Positions 30,800-43,079 of a stretch of 64,000 bases of DNA are shown here, piece by piece (position 1 is the stretch's first letter; each line of letters opens with the position of its first letter). Position numbers and translations under genes: made by a program. A model generated the notes under the pieces. That model was given only the letters and a program-made list of their open reading frames with translations. It ran no database searches and had not been told where the DNA came from. The stretch is taken from assembly GCA_030142905.1 (NCBI GenBank), contig JASJOG010000164.1, forward strand, positions 283,501-347,500, given 5' to 3'. The stretch comes from Heliopora coerulea (lineage: Eukaryota; Cnidaria; Anthozoa; Scleralcyonacea; Helioporidae).

Positions 30800-32625
30800 G
30801 TATACCCATTAAACTTTAAAAAGACTGGAACGATACCTCGTTATGTCTGGCCTTACGACTGAGTGAAGCCGACATGGGGGCAGCCATGTAAGTCAAAAAC
30901 ACACATGTAAGCGAGGGCCTCAAACTTACAGAAGCGAGCAAAACGCTACTCAGTCTCAGCGAGTCAGAACTGAAGTAAGTTTGTCGGATGGACTGCTTAG
31001 TATTTTCCCAATGCAAATTAATGGAACTTTAATTTATCTTAAATTATCTTTTGCATTTTTAAAGAGTGTTAGTTGGAGTGTGTTAAATGATGCATGTAGT
31101 ATGTCAGCTTCCTCTGTAGTTATAATCAACTTTTATTTTAGACTTGAAATTATCTGCTCCATACTTTCAGTCTTTTGTTTTGATTTTCTTACTTGCTGTT
31201 GTAAGTTTTTTTATTTTTTGTTGTAGTTTTTCCTCCAGAAATGACTTGTCGTGCTCTTCGGATGGTTGTTTTGCATAACTGTGGTCACGTTGAACTTTTG
31301 CTGCTGGTGACATGGTTTCAACTTCTGGAGAAGTCAGTGGTCGCTTCCTGTGAAGTTTCATCCTAGTTCTTAGTTCTTCTGGCATGGTTGTATCAACCAG
31401 CTGAGGGACCTCTGAGGAAAGTGTTGGTGTTGCATTTTTTTTTAAACTACATGTCCCATTTGAAGATGAAGGGATGGTATAATCGAACTTTTCAAAATGT
31501 CTACTGCAGATGCAACTAAATCGTGTTGGTTTCCAGGATTTCCTGAGTTTGTTTGCTTTTTGAACCTGCAAACTCCCACTTTTCTAGGACTGCTTCATTT
31601 TTAAAAGGAAACCTGGATCATTATAAGAAGTAAAATTGTATCATAATGTAATATATGTTTATGCATATATGCATATGCATACATGTATATGTGCATCTGA
31701 TAAAATGAAAAAGAAATTAAAGAAAAAAACAAGCAATAACTAATTGTGTGTATGGTATATATTTATTCTAAAACTTATGATTATTACTTTTCTTATGCTG
31801 CAAAGAAGTGAAAGTTGTGACTAGTTCTTTATTTTCTTTTATTTTTTTTTGGTGGCCATTTAATAACTTTAATTACTCACATGAAGCAGCACTATTTTGA
31901 AAAGAAATTAATACTCACTTGTGAAAAGCAACATGCATCTGCTTTTTGCCACAAGACTGAGTTGTATACCCTCTACTATTGCAGCCTTTAATGACGCAGT
32001 TAAGGGCATCTTTTTCTCAAATTCAAAAAAACAAGATATCGATTTTTCATAACTTTCAAAATGATTTCAATTATAAGTTAGGAAATGTTTACGAAAAAAC
32101 TGTTGGAAATTGGGGCCTCAGCCGAGCAGACAAGGACTGGGGAGACAAAATTTCGTGAAAGCTTTTTTACAGCTAAAAACGTTAAAACCGATCAAATATC
32201 AAATTTGGATGAATAGAAAACTAACTTTTATTTTCGATTTAAGAAACAGTATAATAGTTTTTAGTATATCTGCCTAACATTATAGAAAAACAACATAAAA
32301 AAAAGGTTAGAAAAATCCGCGCGGTTTCTCTCTTGATCTTCCAATATTTGTATTGATGATAATTTTACTTTTTCTGAACAGTTATTTCCAATTGATACAT
32401 TAGTCAACAGACAATTGATCTTCTAGTTTGTTAGCATAAACAAAAAAATTCAAAGAAAATCTGAACTTTAGATTAAATTAGTTTTTGGTAATACGTAGTG
32501 ATTTATCAACTAGGGGGGACTGGGGTGACCTGTAATTTGACCTACATGTGTCAGCCTCCATGCTGGCTTCAAAAAAAAGTTAGCAGGTATCGTTCCAGTC
32601 TTTTTAGAGTTCAATGAGCATACCC
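30800..32625. mobile_element. Possible THAP-type DNA transposon remnant with 40-bp inverted repeats
   Basis: The stretch at 30801-30838 (with TAAAAAGACTGGAACGATAC) is repeated in inverted orientation at 32586-32625, about 35 of 40 positions matching. Between them lies a THAP-domain fragment on the minus strand. P-element and related transposases carry THAP domains, so this may be an eroded member; no transposase catalytic domain is seen. Confidence 0.4.
31167..31625 (-). pseudogene. THAP-domain fragment
   Basis: The main frame has WKPTRFSCICSRHFEKFDY, the second half of a THAP zinc finger (Trp, Pro, then CxxH with HF). The first half (FKNEAVLEKWEFA) lies just upstream in another frame, one base out of step, at a TTTGCAG that also resembles a splice acceptor. 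A basic linker and a predicted coiled coil (EEKLQQKIKKL) follow. THAP domains bind DNA and occur in host regulators and in P-like transposases; this is a remnant or a split exon. Confidence 0.65.
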
Positions 32626-33000
32626 TCCAAGAACATGGCGGATGCAGACATGCACAGTTAAAAAATGGGACAAGTTTCCGCGCAAGTAAGACTCTGGTTA
32701 ATTCTTTATTCTGTGGTTTAACTGAACACGTGGTTTCCATAATGAAATACTTGGATGTGATTGCACAAGATAACCAAGTATCTTCGCACTTTCTAAGGAA
32801 TACATGTATATCGTGGTGGAGAATAGCAAAGAGTACAGATCATTTGGCTGTCCGTTCTTTTAAAATGAATTGTGTTGACTCAGGGGCGCGGAGGCGAGGA
32901 GGCTGGGGGGGCTTTAGCCACCCACTTTTTTGAATAGAAATTAAATATTTCAGTATCGCTTTGAAAAACGTCTTAACCATGGTGAATGGTTATACAAGAC
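32626..33000. other. No gene; hAT-like end fragment
   Basis: At 32880-32930 a CAGGGGCGCGGAGG word with GGGGGGCTTTAGCC resembles one end of the hAT-type element at 46118-46850, without a partner end. No gene. Confidence 0.4.
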
Positions 33001-33480
33001 AGTTTTGAAAATACTAAAAAGAAGCACTATGCATTTCGGCAGACCACTCTTCAGGTGCAAACGTCTGCCGTTGAGAAATGAGTTATCATCTTATATTTAT
33101 ACCTAATTTAAAGGCAATGATATCATCCCACGGAGGAGGGAATAAACATCAAAATAACGCCAATATACATAGATTCCATAATCTTTAAAAAGAATGCTGA
33201 GTGGCACTTTGCCAGGATGCTAGATTTGAAGTGTGAATAGTTATTGGCACATCTGTTTGACAACAAATGTCGACCGATTGCCGAGCCACAATTAATCGTT
33301 CGAGCAGAGGTACATTGCCTTTTTGGTTGATTTCTTAATGGTATGGTCTTGTTTCGTATAATACTTGGCACATGTTGCTTGATCCTTCCACTTAACCGTT
33401 AAGTTGTTCTACCTACATAGCGAGAACCACACTCGCATTTTAGTTTATGTTTTTAAATATCCGATAAACATATCCGATAT
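33001..33480 (-). pseudogene. PLE C-terminal fragment, family 2
   Basis: On the minus strand the residues CECGSRYVGRT (about 33430-33400) give a GIY-YIG core; the frame at 33371-33123 continues with RIKQHVP-like, GSAIGRHLLSN and AFFLKIMESMYI. The reverse transcriptase is missing. The non-coding tail at 33000-33060 matches the two other family-2 copies. Confidence 0.75.
33024..33058 (-). ncRNA. Hammerhead-like motif in PLE family 2
   Basis: GCAC-CTGAAGA (minus strand) with GAAA, a small ATGCAT stem III, an A at the cleavage position and GTGC closing stem I. The CUGANGA core is intact here, unlike the sister copies. Stem II (GTGGTCTGCC) forms only about two G-C pairs, so activity is doubtful. 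Confidence 0.45.
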
Positions 33481-34552
33481 TCAATGAGTGACCAGCTGAT
33501 AGTATTTGAGTTGTTCCTGTTAATATAACCAGTGTTTTGTGATTTCTGAGTAATCAGTAAAATAAGAAGTGTTCACTACCGTCTCAGAAATATTGAATTT
33601 CATTTTTTCAGAGGGTCATATTACCGCCCCCTGTCAGCCCCCCTAATCAAAATATTATTCCGCGGTTTAGGGAGGTTTTCTCTGGCCCAGTCAGCCCTCT
33701 AGTTTATATGATATCCATGGTACTGTGACGGAGGACTGCTGGGGATGGCTGAGGTTAGTGAATCCTTACCACTGAACTCTATTATAACAGAGTTCACTGG
33801 TTAAGATTAACTATCCTCAGTCATCCTCAGCAGTCCCCCATCTCTGCACCCTCTCCACCCTCAAATTCAAGTCTGATTTCATTAATGAGTTTGGCGGTGG
33901 AATAATGCGACAAGGGGCTATAGCCACTAGTATGTCTGACGAGGGGGATAAGTGGCCCAACATTTTAAGGTCTAGGGCCAAAACCTGTTCATTACCTTGC
34001 TTAATTAATGGTACAGAACGCTCGTGCGTTTTATGATATCTTAATTATCAAAATCAAAGCACGGGAATGCTATTTTACATATCTTTTTAAACTACCTGAA
34101 ATTTTAGCTGATAATCAGCAGATTTGCACACTCTTTCCCTACTTTTCTGTTAAAAACGACTACCCCATCCCACAATATGAATTATTTACGGCCACGTTTA
34201 AATTCGCTGTTAATATTGTGTGTACCTCTAACAATTTCAACATTTTCCCTTCCGAAGATATGTGAAAATCCTTCCAAACGAAAATTGTACCCTTCTCGAA
34301 AACAACGGGAACTTTCCCTTCATATTATCAATTTGATAAGATTTCGTAATCTCAATAAAATCATTTCTTCCTATATAGTTAAGCAAGATGGCGTCAACAT
34401 GGACGGTTTAGCCAGTCAGTAAATTTTGTGGTTATCGGTCGGAAATAAGCACGAAGATGCAACATTTATTATACCTCCGATAATCCTATATGTCGCCTGA
34501 CCTAGTGGATTAGCTTTTTCGCCGCCATCGACCTAGGAAATTAATATTTGAA
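33481..34552. other. No gene; small inverted repeat
   Basis: At about 33735-33840 an imperfect inverted repeat (GGACTGCTGGGGATGGCTGA and its complement) forms a possible 100-bp foldback element. No gene is supported. Confidence 0.45.
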
Positions 34553-34744
34553 GTGAAAATGCAGCAGGATCGATATGATCGTGAACAAACACAAACTCGA
34601 CAAATTCCTGCTTCTTTTCAATGCAAACTGTGTCTACGAAGTTTTTCCACTAATCATGGGAAGAATATCCATCTGAGTAGTTGCAGATATAGCTCGGGAC
34701 TTAAAGCGCACTATGTTATCACCATGTTAACTCCCAGTCATTAA
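34553..34744 (+). pseudogene. C2H2 zinc-finger fragment
   Basis: The frame holds one finger, FQCKLCLRSFSTNHGKNIHL, with the two Cys and the first His. Fingers of this style open many LINE-type proteins. It stands alone without further domains. Confidence 0.35.
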
Positions 34745-34762
34745 ATTATCACATTTACATAA

Positions 34763-35005
34763 CTATATCACCAATGTGGTTCCAATTACAAACTCTAAAA
34801 CCATAAAAAAATGCATGTTACTGAGGTAGAATGGAAGAACAATGCCCAATGTTACCGAGGCCTGGTAAGACCGACTATGAAGTAAGATCGACTTCATCGA
34901 ATCAATATTTATTGTACTCATATGAAAGGAATACACATGGCTCACTGCAAATGTACTGCAGGGTAAGCTAACAATTACTAGTACTTTATTTTAACACCAT
35001 CCTCG
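34763..35005. other. No gene seen
   Basis: Short AT-rich stretch without support for a gene. Confidence 0.4.
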
Positions 35006-35640
35006 CAGTGGCGAAGCTAGCGGTCATGCCGGTCATGCTGAGCATGACCAAAAATATTCCTGAGTTAAAAAATTTTTTTACGTGCTTGAAAATGGAAGTT
35101 TGGTTCGAAATTTTTTAAAAAAATCGAATGCTGTTTTAGTGAATTATGCTATGAGTTACATGCATTGGTGATCTGTGGCAAGTCATGCTCATCTCAGATA
35201 GCAGGATCTGGCCAAAATTTGCGCGTCATTGGATTGGCTAAATTATTCCTTGCGCATGAGTATCCTGCCAGTTCTGGGCTTCAGGTCATGCTCATTTCCA
35301 ACAGCACGACTCTTGTTATTTAAAATTCAGTAGCAATACAAGTAGCGAACAAATAGTGAATGTCGATCAAAGTCAACCATGCGGATCTTTGGAAGTTCAT
35401 ACCGACCTGGACTTCATATCTCAGCTTCCGAGGAATTATTTTGCTGCAAGAAATGTAAGCGAGCAGAAAGTTATCGTTGGTCGAAGACCTATGCCGAAGC
35501 TCACGATCAAGACGAGGGACATAATGTTCCAGGAGGTTTGGTATAGGAAGAAGGATTGACTATATGCTAATAAAGACAAGAAGCGTCTCTTTTGCTGGCC
35601 TTGCTTGCTCTTTCGACCTGGAGTTTCACAACAACTTGCT
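35006..35640 (+). pseudogene. hAT element 5' end and TTF-type zinc-finger exon
   Basis: CAGTGGCGAAGCTAG at 35006 is a typical hAT terminal repeat. The frame at 35356-35559 ends VWYRKKD, meets a TGA in place of the expected Trp codon, and continues KDKKRLFCWPCLLF, the TTF-type zinc finger of hAT transposases. Nothing of the catalytic domain follows; a satellite begins instead. Confidence 0.65.
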
Positions 35641-35643
35641 CTA

Positions 35644-36200
35644 TGAAGTGTCAGTTTCCCCATGGCATTTCAAGTTTGTGAAGGACTTTCTGTATCATCT
35701 GGAATATCATGACATTTATGCATTCGGGCAGATCACTATTTTTTGATGTGGTTTATTATTGTATGATGATGTTTGCTAATTAAATAGACAAGTTGCTGTA
35801 TGAAGTGTCAGTTTTTGCATGGCATTTTCAAGTTTGTGAAGGACTTCCTGTATCATCTTGAATATTATGAATTTATACATTCAGACAGATTATTTTTGAT
35901 GAGGCTCATTGTTATAAGATGACCTTTATGCTGGTTATATAGACAAGTTGCTACATGAAGTGTCAGTTTCACCATGACATTTTCAAGTTTGTGAAGGACT
36001 TTCTGTATCATCTGGAATATTATGACATTTTTATATTCAGACTGATCATTATTGATGTGGTTCATTATCATATGATGACTTTTTGCTGGTTAAATAGACA
36101 ACTTGCAGTATGAAATGTCAGAAATATTCGTCCAGTGATTCTGTTTCTCCATGGCATTTTCAAGCTATTCATTATTGTGATGACTTATTGCTGGTGAAGC
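35644..36200 (+). repeat. 155-bp tandem repeat, about 3.5 units
   Basis: Unit starts (TGAAGTGTCAG) are at 35644, 35801, 35956 and 36111, spacing 157, 155 and 155. Units share TTCAAGTTTGTGAAGGACTT and CTGTATCATC. The array starts directly at the broken hAT exon. Confidence 0.85.
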
Positions 36201-37698
36201 ATGTGCTGCAAGCCTGGATATATATTTTTTTTTTCACTGGTGGTCAAAATGACCAGCATCAATCAGATTGTGCCTGTCACAAAACAAAATGTCCCTGTCA
36301 CTTAACAAGACTATAATTTGATTGCTATTCATACAGTCGCTGTATAATAATAATTGTTATTGTATACAAGCATTGGTATGAGATATTAAAACTTAATAGT
36401 ATGAATGATACATGCACTGCGCACAATTTTATTTAAAAGTAGATTTATACATGTAGATTTATACATGTAGTATACGACTACAAAAAGATCATAATCATCA
36501 ACAATTAATTTATTCTTGAACCATCACATGTCTCTTTGATCAATTTAAATCCTCAAAGTCACAGTAAATCCCCACGTCGGAAACCTGCAAAACAAGCATT
36601 ACTATCATCTGAATCAGACAAATGTTTCTCATGCAAGTCATTGCCAGTGGTCAAGTCTTGATCAATATGGCTATCATTGCTAACACTATTTGTGTCAGCT
36701 GACATAAAAAATAAAGTTATTTTCTTGGATATGTTGTATATAGTTTAACCCTAGAGTGATTATAAACAATCAATATTCAAGACAGTCGCACTTCGCCATT
36801 TTATGTTCACCAGCACACGATCTCGCAGGTAACTCGCAAAACCACTCGCGGCAACTCGCGCTCATTCACTAATTTAACATACAAACGAAGAGCGATTGAT
36901 TCGAGACAAATATTAATAGTTGGTTTTACAATGAAACTGGAAATCAATGTTACCAAAAACCATTCCGGACAAAGTGACAGACATAGTCAAATCTGTGACT
37001 GTCAAAACTCTATAAATGACAAATTTGTACTGGACAATGTCCGTGACCGGATGCTAATATCCAGGCATTAATTGTGCTGAGCGCCATTCGTACATCTACA
37101 TGTATGACGTGATGAATTCAGTGAAAAATCTTTACAAAAGAAAGGAAAGACATTCACAGTGAGACTGAATGCAAAGAGCAAACCCATAAAAGAGGACTTG
37201 AAGTGAACTCAGTGTAAACCAGCACTGAGGACCAATTCACTTAAGTGTTGTTCAAGCATCATGGTAAATATTTTACACTTACAGTAAATCTCCACTTATA
37301 TGTTTAGTTAAACAATAATGTTGGGACACATCAGTACATGAGATTTGTGTTATTTAGTCTTTCAGAGTCCTGTGTTCATGTTTCTGCAATTTTGCATGCC
37401 TTGGAGGATTTATTCTGCCGAGAAAAGCTCCCTATGTCAACTACATCTGGTTGTTGTTCTTCGCTTGATCCCAGACCTAGAAAAATAAGTCCACTTCCCT
37501 TAAGTAATTTAAATATACAAAAACATGTTTTGGACCACAGCCCAGCACGACAGTTTAAAAAATTAGAAAATTTTAATCTATTCTCCCCAGAAGCAAGATC
37601 ACAAGATTTTCACCAGCAACGCACAGCCAACATGGTTTCAGATATGGAAAACAATAGATACATTTCTTCTACACTTCTGAACTGAAAGAAAATCTCAG
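36201..37698. other. No gene seen
   Basis: No supported gene. A frame at 37338-37685 of 115 residues has no family pattern and I do not consider it coding. Confidence 0.45.
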
Positions 37699-37706
37699 GT
37701 CACACA

Positions 37707-38019
37707 CAGGGCCGCCGAGAGATTTTGTGGGGCCCGGGACAAAAAATCGATTTGGGACCCTTGATTACGTCATATATATAATAAGCCCCCGTCCTTGGGG
37801 CCATCGTCCCCCTTTTGGGGCTCCAACGCTCTGAAACGCTGTTTCCCTGCATTTTGAGGGCAATAACTATTGCTCTAACCTAACTGCCGTCCGTTATGTC
37901 ACTGTCTTTAGTCTTCGTTACGTCAAAAACGTAAAGCTCAAACATTTTAGCGGGCCCCTATCAAGTAGGGCGCCAGGGGCAAGTTGCCCCCCTGCCCCCC
38001 CCCCCTCTCGGCGGCCCTG
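37707..38019. mobile_element. Non-autonomous hAT MITE with 8-bp target duplication
   Basis: Perfect 15-bp terminal repeats CAGGGCCGCCGAGAG / CTCTCGGCGGCCCTG bound a 313-bp element without ORF. The flanking GTCACACA occurs directly on both sides (37699-37706 and 38020-38027), an 8-bp duplication as made by hAT transposases. The interior is GC-rich. Confidence 0.9.
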
Positions 38020-38027
38020 GTCACACA

Positions 38028-39012
38028 ATCATTAATCTATTATTGACTGGTTTATTTAATCTGTAAAATTATTTACATAACATTTATTTGAAATAAACAG
38101 CATAATACAGTAATTACATAATATTTCAACGGTTAATAATATAGCTTATTGGTATTCATCTATTGTAAAATATTTTCCAGAAAATACATGTGTGCTTAAA
38201 AATGTTAAATTGCTGATCTTGTGTGATTCAACAAATGGAAGCTAGTGGTGGGCAGGCTTGCCTGAATACTAATGATCAATGAATTTGCCATTCAAATTCC
38301 AAATGTAATTTTCATCCTAAAAAACCCACCAATAATAAACTGAGCATTATTCACTGCATAATGTTGGAAACAGTGATGTTACACCCTAAAGATTTCTTAA
38401 AATCCTTGTGCACACTTCTGGACTGCTCTGATATTTTCTAATATGACTAAAACTAGCCAATGACCTGCGATCTGTTCAACATACATTTACTTCAGTAGCC
38501 TTCACATACACACAATAAGACAGTATCCCATTTGAGGGTGTTTTAGGAGGTTGCTTTCCTTGGAATACCGTGGTTTCTGCTAGATCATTATATAATTACC
38601 AACCAGAGTTTAACCCAAGTTTCTCAACATGCAAAACTGAAATGAAATGGCCTGGGAGCCAAAATGTGCATGCCATAAGATAATATGTACGGGATGGATA
38701 TAAGGATATTTGTTGAGGCAAGTCAGAAATGTGAGCCAGAATTTTCTGTCACTATGTGACTCAAGTAAATAAGTAGAGTGGATGGAGGCTGGTTTGCAAA
38801 TAATCCTTGCTGGTAGACTCTTTTGCCTGGGCACATTTGTTCTGCATCTACAATTAGAAATACTTCTTCATCTGACATAATACTTTCTGCAGGTAATGAT
38901 ACAGAACAGCATTCTGAGTATTCTAGAAACATCCTTGAAAGTAGACTGTCAAATGCTCTTTCGATGTCTGCATTATTAATTACTAGAGTACAGGTATATA
39001 TATATATATATT

Positions 39013-39043
<31 letters not shown>

Positions 39044-39114
39044 GGTAAGCAAGATGTTTCGGCATCCTCAGGGAGTGGCGCTCCTCTCTTGCAAGCTGGG
39101 TAAACGGGTGACTG
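38028..39114. other. No gene; (AAT)n microsatellite
   Basis: (TA)n and (AAT)n lie at about 38998-39045. No gene is supported. Confidence 0.5.
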
Positions 39115-39284
39115 AAAGCCACTGCTTGCCTTAATTGGCTGTCAGTGGTAAGTAACCTCACTTAAAGTGTTGGGAAACCTTCCCTGTTAGCCCAAGGACT
39201 TGTAAATCCTGACTGTCCTGATGTCCTTTACCTTAAATGGTTGAGTGAGCCCAGGACACTTACGTGTCTGAAAGGAACTCTCCT
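39115..39284. repeat. 170-bp direct repeat, copy 1
   Basis: Matches 39798-39967 over 170 bp with the same limits (AAAGCCACTGCTTGCC to GGAACTCTCCT). The copies look identical by eye, so the duplication is recent. Confidence 0.8.
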
Positions 39285-39797
39285 AGTCTAAGAACAAAAT
39301 AGACCACATTATCCAACTTCAGCTATTGGACTGGCGTCTAGCTTGCCTTAATTGGTCGGCTTTGCGGAACAGACCTTAAGAATAGTCTGAGAGGAAGTGT
39401 GATGGTTATTGAGGAAGTCCCATAATTTATAGGTGCAAAGCACCAGCCCTTGACCATGCCCAACCAACGGAATTGTGTATGTAAGACTGTGGTGTAAAAT
39501 GGCATTAACTACTCACGTTGTCACTTTGTGATTGCCATACCACTATAATTTATGGGACATGTGCCCACTTTGGCATAATATGGCAATTTGGGCTAAACGA
39601 CCTCATTGGCTCGTATGAGCTGACTTTCCTCAATTATAATAATAATAATAATAATTATAATAATAATTATAATAATAATAATCCTCCCCTGGACTACTAC
39701 CTTGCAGTGGTGAGGAGGCTTGTGCACCTCGATGAATCCAAGAGCTATGCTAGCGGGAGCAAATGCTGCTGGTAGGGTCACCAAAGCCAGACAGGTC

Positions 39798-39967
39798 AAA
39801 GCCACTGCTTGCCTTAATTGGCTGTCAGTGGTAAGTAACCTCACTTAAAGTGTTGGGAAACCTTCCCTGTTAGCCCAAGGACTTGTAAATCCTGACTGTC
39901 CTGATGTCCTTTACCTTAAATGGTTGAGTGAGCCCAGGACACTTACGTGTCTGAAAGGAACTCTCCT
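39798..39967. repeat. 170-bp direct repeat, copy 2
   Basis: Second copy, 683 bases downstream of the first. It follows a stretch (39690-39797) with (AAT)n and a GC-richer leader resembling the 5' part of a retroelement. Confidence 0.8.
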
Positions 39968-40009
39968 TGTAATGTAGTCCGGTGGTTGTGTATCCTTAAA
40001 GTCACTATT

Positions 40010-40530
40010 ATATAAGAATACTTAAAGAATATTTTGACATTCAAGACGTTGCGAGGCATAACTCCCAGTTACTTATCAGACTTGTTTATCACTTGTCGTA
40101 ACGATTCACATCAATTGAGAAGTAGCAATAGCAAACTTTATTCAAAAAAGCCAAAAACGAATTACTTACGAAAAAGTTTCTCATATCGTGGAGCTATATC
40201 TTGGAATGATCTCCCACCCGTAATTCTAGACAGGTATGCCCAACTCTCCGTCAACACATTAAAAACTTTACTTAGAAATCATTATGATAATTTAGAGACA
40301 AATCTCACGTTAAGTTAACTCAATACCACTAAATATTTGAATGTTTTCAAAAATTGAACGTTTGTAGTATTTTTATATTTTTAAGTCTACATAGCTATTA
40401 GTACAAGAGTATAAATAATTAGGTATAGATGTACTGTACTTACAGAAACGGCCCCTTGAAGACCATCATCCTATCGCTGAAGGGTTACTGTTGTAAAATA
40501 AATTTAAATAAATAAATAAATAAATAAAAC
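40010..40530 (+). pseudogene. LINE 3' end (CR1/L2-like)
   Basis: A frame at 40034-40318 carries LRGITPSYLSDLF, KTNYLRKSFSYRGAISWNDL and a final FK-type helix, the C-terminal block after the reverse transcriptase of many invertebrate LINEs. The 3' untranslated part with GAAGGGTTACTGTTG ends in (TAAA)n at about 40498-40528, as expected for a retrotransposed 3' end. It is strongly 5'-truncated. Confidence 0.8.
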
Positions 40531-41519
40531 TTCTTGATTCATAAATTTATTAGATTAACAGTATGTTGGTTAACAGGCAAACTGGCTACAAATAACCATC
40601 AAAATACATTACCCAATAGGCATACCTCATTTATCATATTCATTTATTTCAATGAACACATTTTTTAATATGGTCAGCATTTTTTCCAAGGTAGGCGAAA
40701 AAAAATTCTGGGGGGCATTGCCCTCTAGGCCCTCCTTTGGCTACGGGCCTGGTCTTGAGTAGCCCGTAACAACTGTTCTGGTTTATCCAGTTTATTTTGT
40801 AGGGCTTTGGTCATTTTATCATAAACAGTTATTCAACTCAATAATGGTAAACATTTAAATATGGTAATATTAGAATCAAGGACAACACATTGAACTCTAT
40901 CCATGATGAAAAGTTAAAATATTCTTAATTGACTGGACCAAAATGACTGGCAATTGTGGATGAATCATAAAACCACGATACCGTATTAATTACTAACAGG
41001 ATACTTGAAATCCAACGCCCATCCCGCTAACTCGAACTATTTTTCATCACCGTTGGCAGTTCAAGTTAGCGGGGATCTACTGTACCTCTAAAACCAAAAT
41101 ATATCCCATGGTGCTCGAATTCATGATATGCCTCATTTCGTCTCGTGTAATTTCAGTTCGAATTTGAACTGTTCTTCTTGCTCGACAATTTTCTTTTCAC
41201 CTTCCATTTTCCCCAAGCCTTCTTTCAAGTCGTATTACCTCCCCGTTCGCTTCTTAGAGCTTCAACTTCGTTTCTAGCTCGTTAGATTCCATATTTTCGT
41301 ATCGCTTCGTGTTCGCGTACTTCACTAAACTCACGTAGCAGTTACCCCATCGGAGGTGCCACGTGTGGAGAATCTAGCCTCTGCACGTTTTATTCTCCGC
41401 AGTCACAAGGTTTTTGTTTTAAACGATTAATAAACTCAAAAGCTATCCACCACACTTCGCTCTCACGCGCACTGCTCATGTTTCTTAAAAGGCACGTCCA
41501 TAACTCGAGGCACCACGGA
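40531..41519. other. No gene seen
   Basis: No supported gene. Around 40690-40750 a CTGGGGGGCATTGCCCTCTAGG segment resembles a fragment of a DNA transposon end. Confidence 0.4.
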
Positions 41520-41539
41520 ATTTGCAATAGTTAATTTTT

Positions 41540-42110
41540 AACATTTATGAGGCTCTTCTTGCCTCTGAAAAGCTTTATTTAGTTGCCTCCGAAAAGGTTT
41601 GTTTGGTAGCCTCCGAAGAGGTTTTTTAGGTTACCTCCGAAAAAGTTTATTTGCTGGCCTCCAAAGAGGGTTGTTAGGTTGCCTCCGGAGAGGTTTGATA
41701 GGTTGTGTCCAAAGAGGATTATTTGTCCTCCTAAAACGATCATTTTTTTCATTTCGCCAGGGAAGGCAATTGTCATTTTGTGGACAGAGTTCAATCCACT
41801 CGAACGCACATTGCTCACTTCTGGTATTGTTGTCCCTCAACCAGGTTTATAGAGCTTTTGAAAACCTTTTGAACGACGAGGCACAACATGCAAAAACTGT
41901 GGTGGATTACACAGGCAAAACTGACTGGAATTCATGTTAAACTACATATTAAATTTGTGTCAAAATATACATTTCCTTCTACTACGTGACGCTTCTTGAA
42001 ACAAGATAGCCTTGTTTACTTTGTTCTTCGGTGTTTTGGGTCACTGACCTTGGTTTTGATTGGCTCCGAAAGTATTCTATTGTTAACAAACCTAATTTAA
42101 CATGCATAAC
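41540..42110. repeat. Segmental duplication unit 1 with 24-bp minisatellite
   Basis: About eight 24-bp units of the type TTGCCTCCGAAAAGGTTTGT (41557-41745) are followed by 350 bases shared with units 2 and 3, including TTCGCCAGGG, GTTCAATC, GCACAACATGCAAAA and ACCTTGGTTTTGATTGGCTC. On the minus strand the minisatellite reads as an octapeptide repeat of the type GNLTTLFG. No gene is recognised. Confidence 0.75.
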
Positions 42111-42355
42111 TACTATATGTCTACTGAGCGGCCAGTTTCTCAACAAAAACGCTAGTGATTACAGTATAGGTTGCTCAGAGTACCATTAAAGACATGTTAA
42201 CCCTGTTTAATGCATTAAGTTCCGCTAAGGAATGAAAACGCATCGACACAATCTGTTTACAAAACTTGTATACAAACTGCTCCACTCGCATCAGTCATTT
42301 CCCTTCGATGAGGAACGTCACCCCTCCACCATGATGCATTGCGTTTTTCATTGAA

Positions 42356-42460
42356 AGAGAAAGGTCCATTTGACAAGTGGTTTAGATCCTTCAGCTGAAG
42401 TATACAGAGAAAAACTGAAAACTGTTGTGGGAAAGACGACACTTACCTACGGTAGAGTTC
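42356..42460 (+). repeat. Short segment repeated at 44536-44640
   Basis: GAAAGGTCCATTTGACAAGT, then CAGAGAAAAACTGAAAACTG and CTTACCTACGGTAGAGTT are shared, near-identical over about 105 bp. It lies upstream of segmental unit 2 or 3 respectively and belongs to the same duplication. Confidence 0.75.
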
Positions 42461-43079
42461 ATTAAGCTTTTCATTACTTATAAAATTACTAAACTCTCGT
42501 ATTATTGTTAAGATATCTGATTGATTTTCCCAGCTGAAGTCGTAAGTTTAATGTCTATAGCAAAGCCCAGCAAATCGCACGAAATATTCACCGTAACGGT
42601 TACAATTGAAAATAAATAGGTATACTTGGGTGTATATGTATGTACTGCGTAAAAGATGTTGCGAACTGCGATTTAATAGGACATGAGTTGGAACTAGAAA
42701 AATGATAATTCCCCGAATAAGTGACGTAACGGGTTTGAAATGTCTACCGGGAAACGTAAGTGAAAGGGCGCACTTCATTACACAAAGATGATAGAAGCAA
42801 ACAACGTAGTTTAATTTTTGACTTTTTTTCCGTTTGAATTGGAAAAGCTGCCTTAAGATCGACGGTGTCAGCATCCGGGAATTGTTCGGTTGTTGGAAAA
42901 GTGATCTATTTGCAAGCTAAGAGACACATATGACTTCGGGGTAAGAATAACTATCCTTCTGCGATATGGCTACACTAGGACTAGAATTATTATGGATTTA
43001 GATGAAAGGCTTTAGCCTATTTATCTGAGGAGAAGAAAGTAATGTTGACATCTGTATTTTACTTATGAGACGAAAAAAG
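42461..43079. other. No gene seen
   Basis: Part of the duplicated region; 42520-42600 resembles 44675-44755 (AGTTTAATG, AAAGCCC-GCAAAT, CGGTTACAATTGA). No gene supported. Confidence 0.4.

Noticed and set aside
31167..31625. Active host THAP gene
   Set aside because: Only one partial domain with a one-base shift and no further exons could be recognised.
37338..37685. 115-residue open frame
   Set aside because: No domain pattern and no supporting context; length is expected by chance at this spacing.
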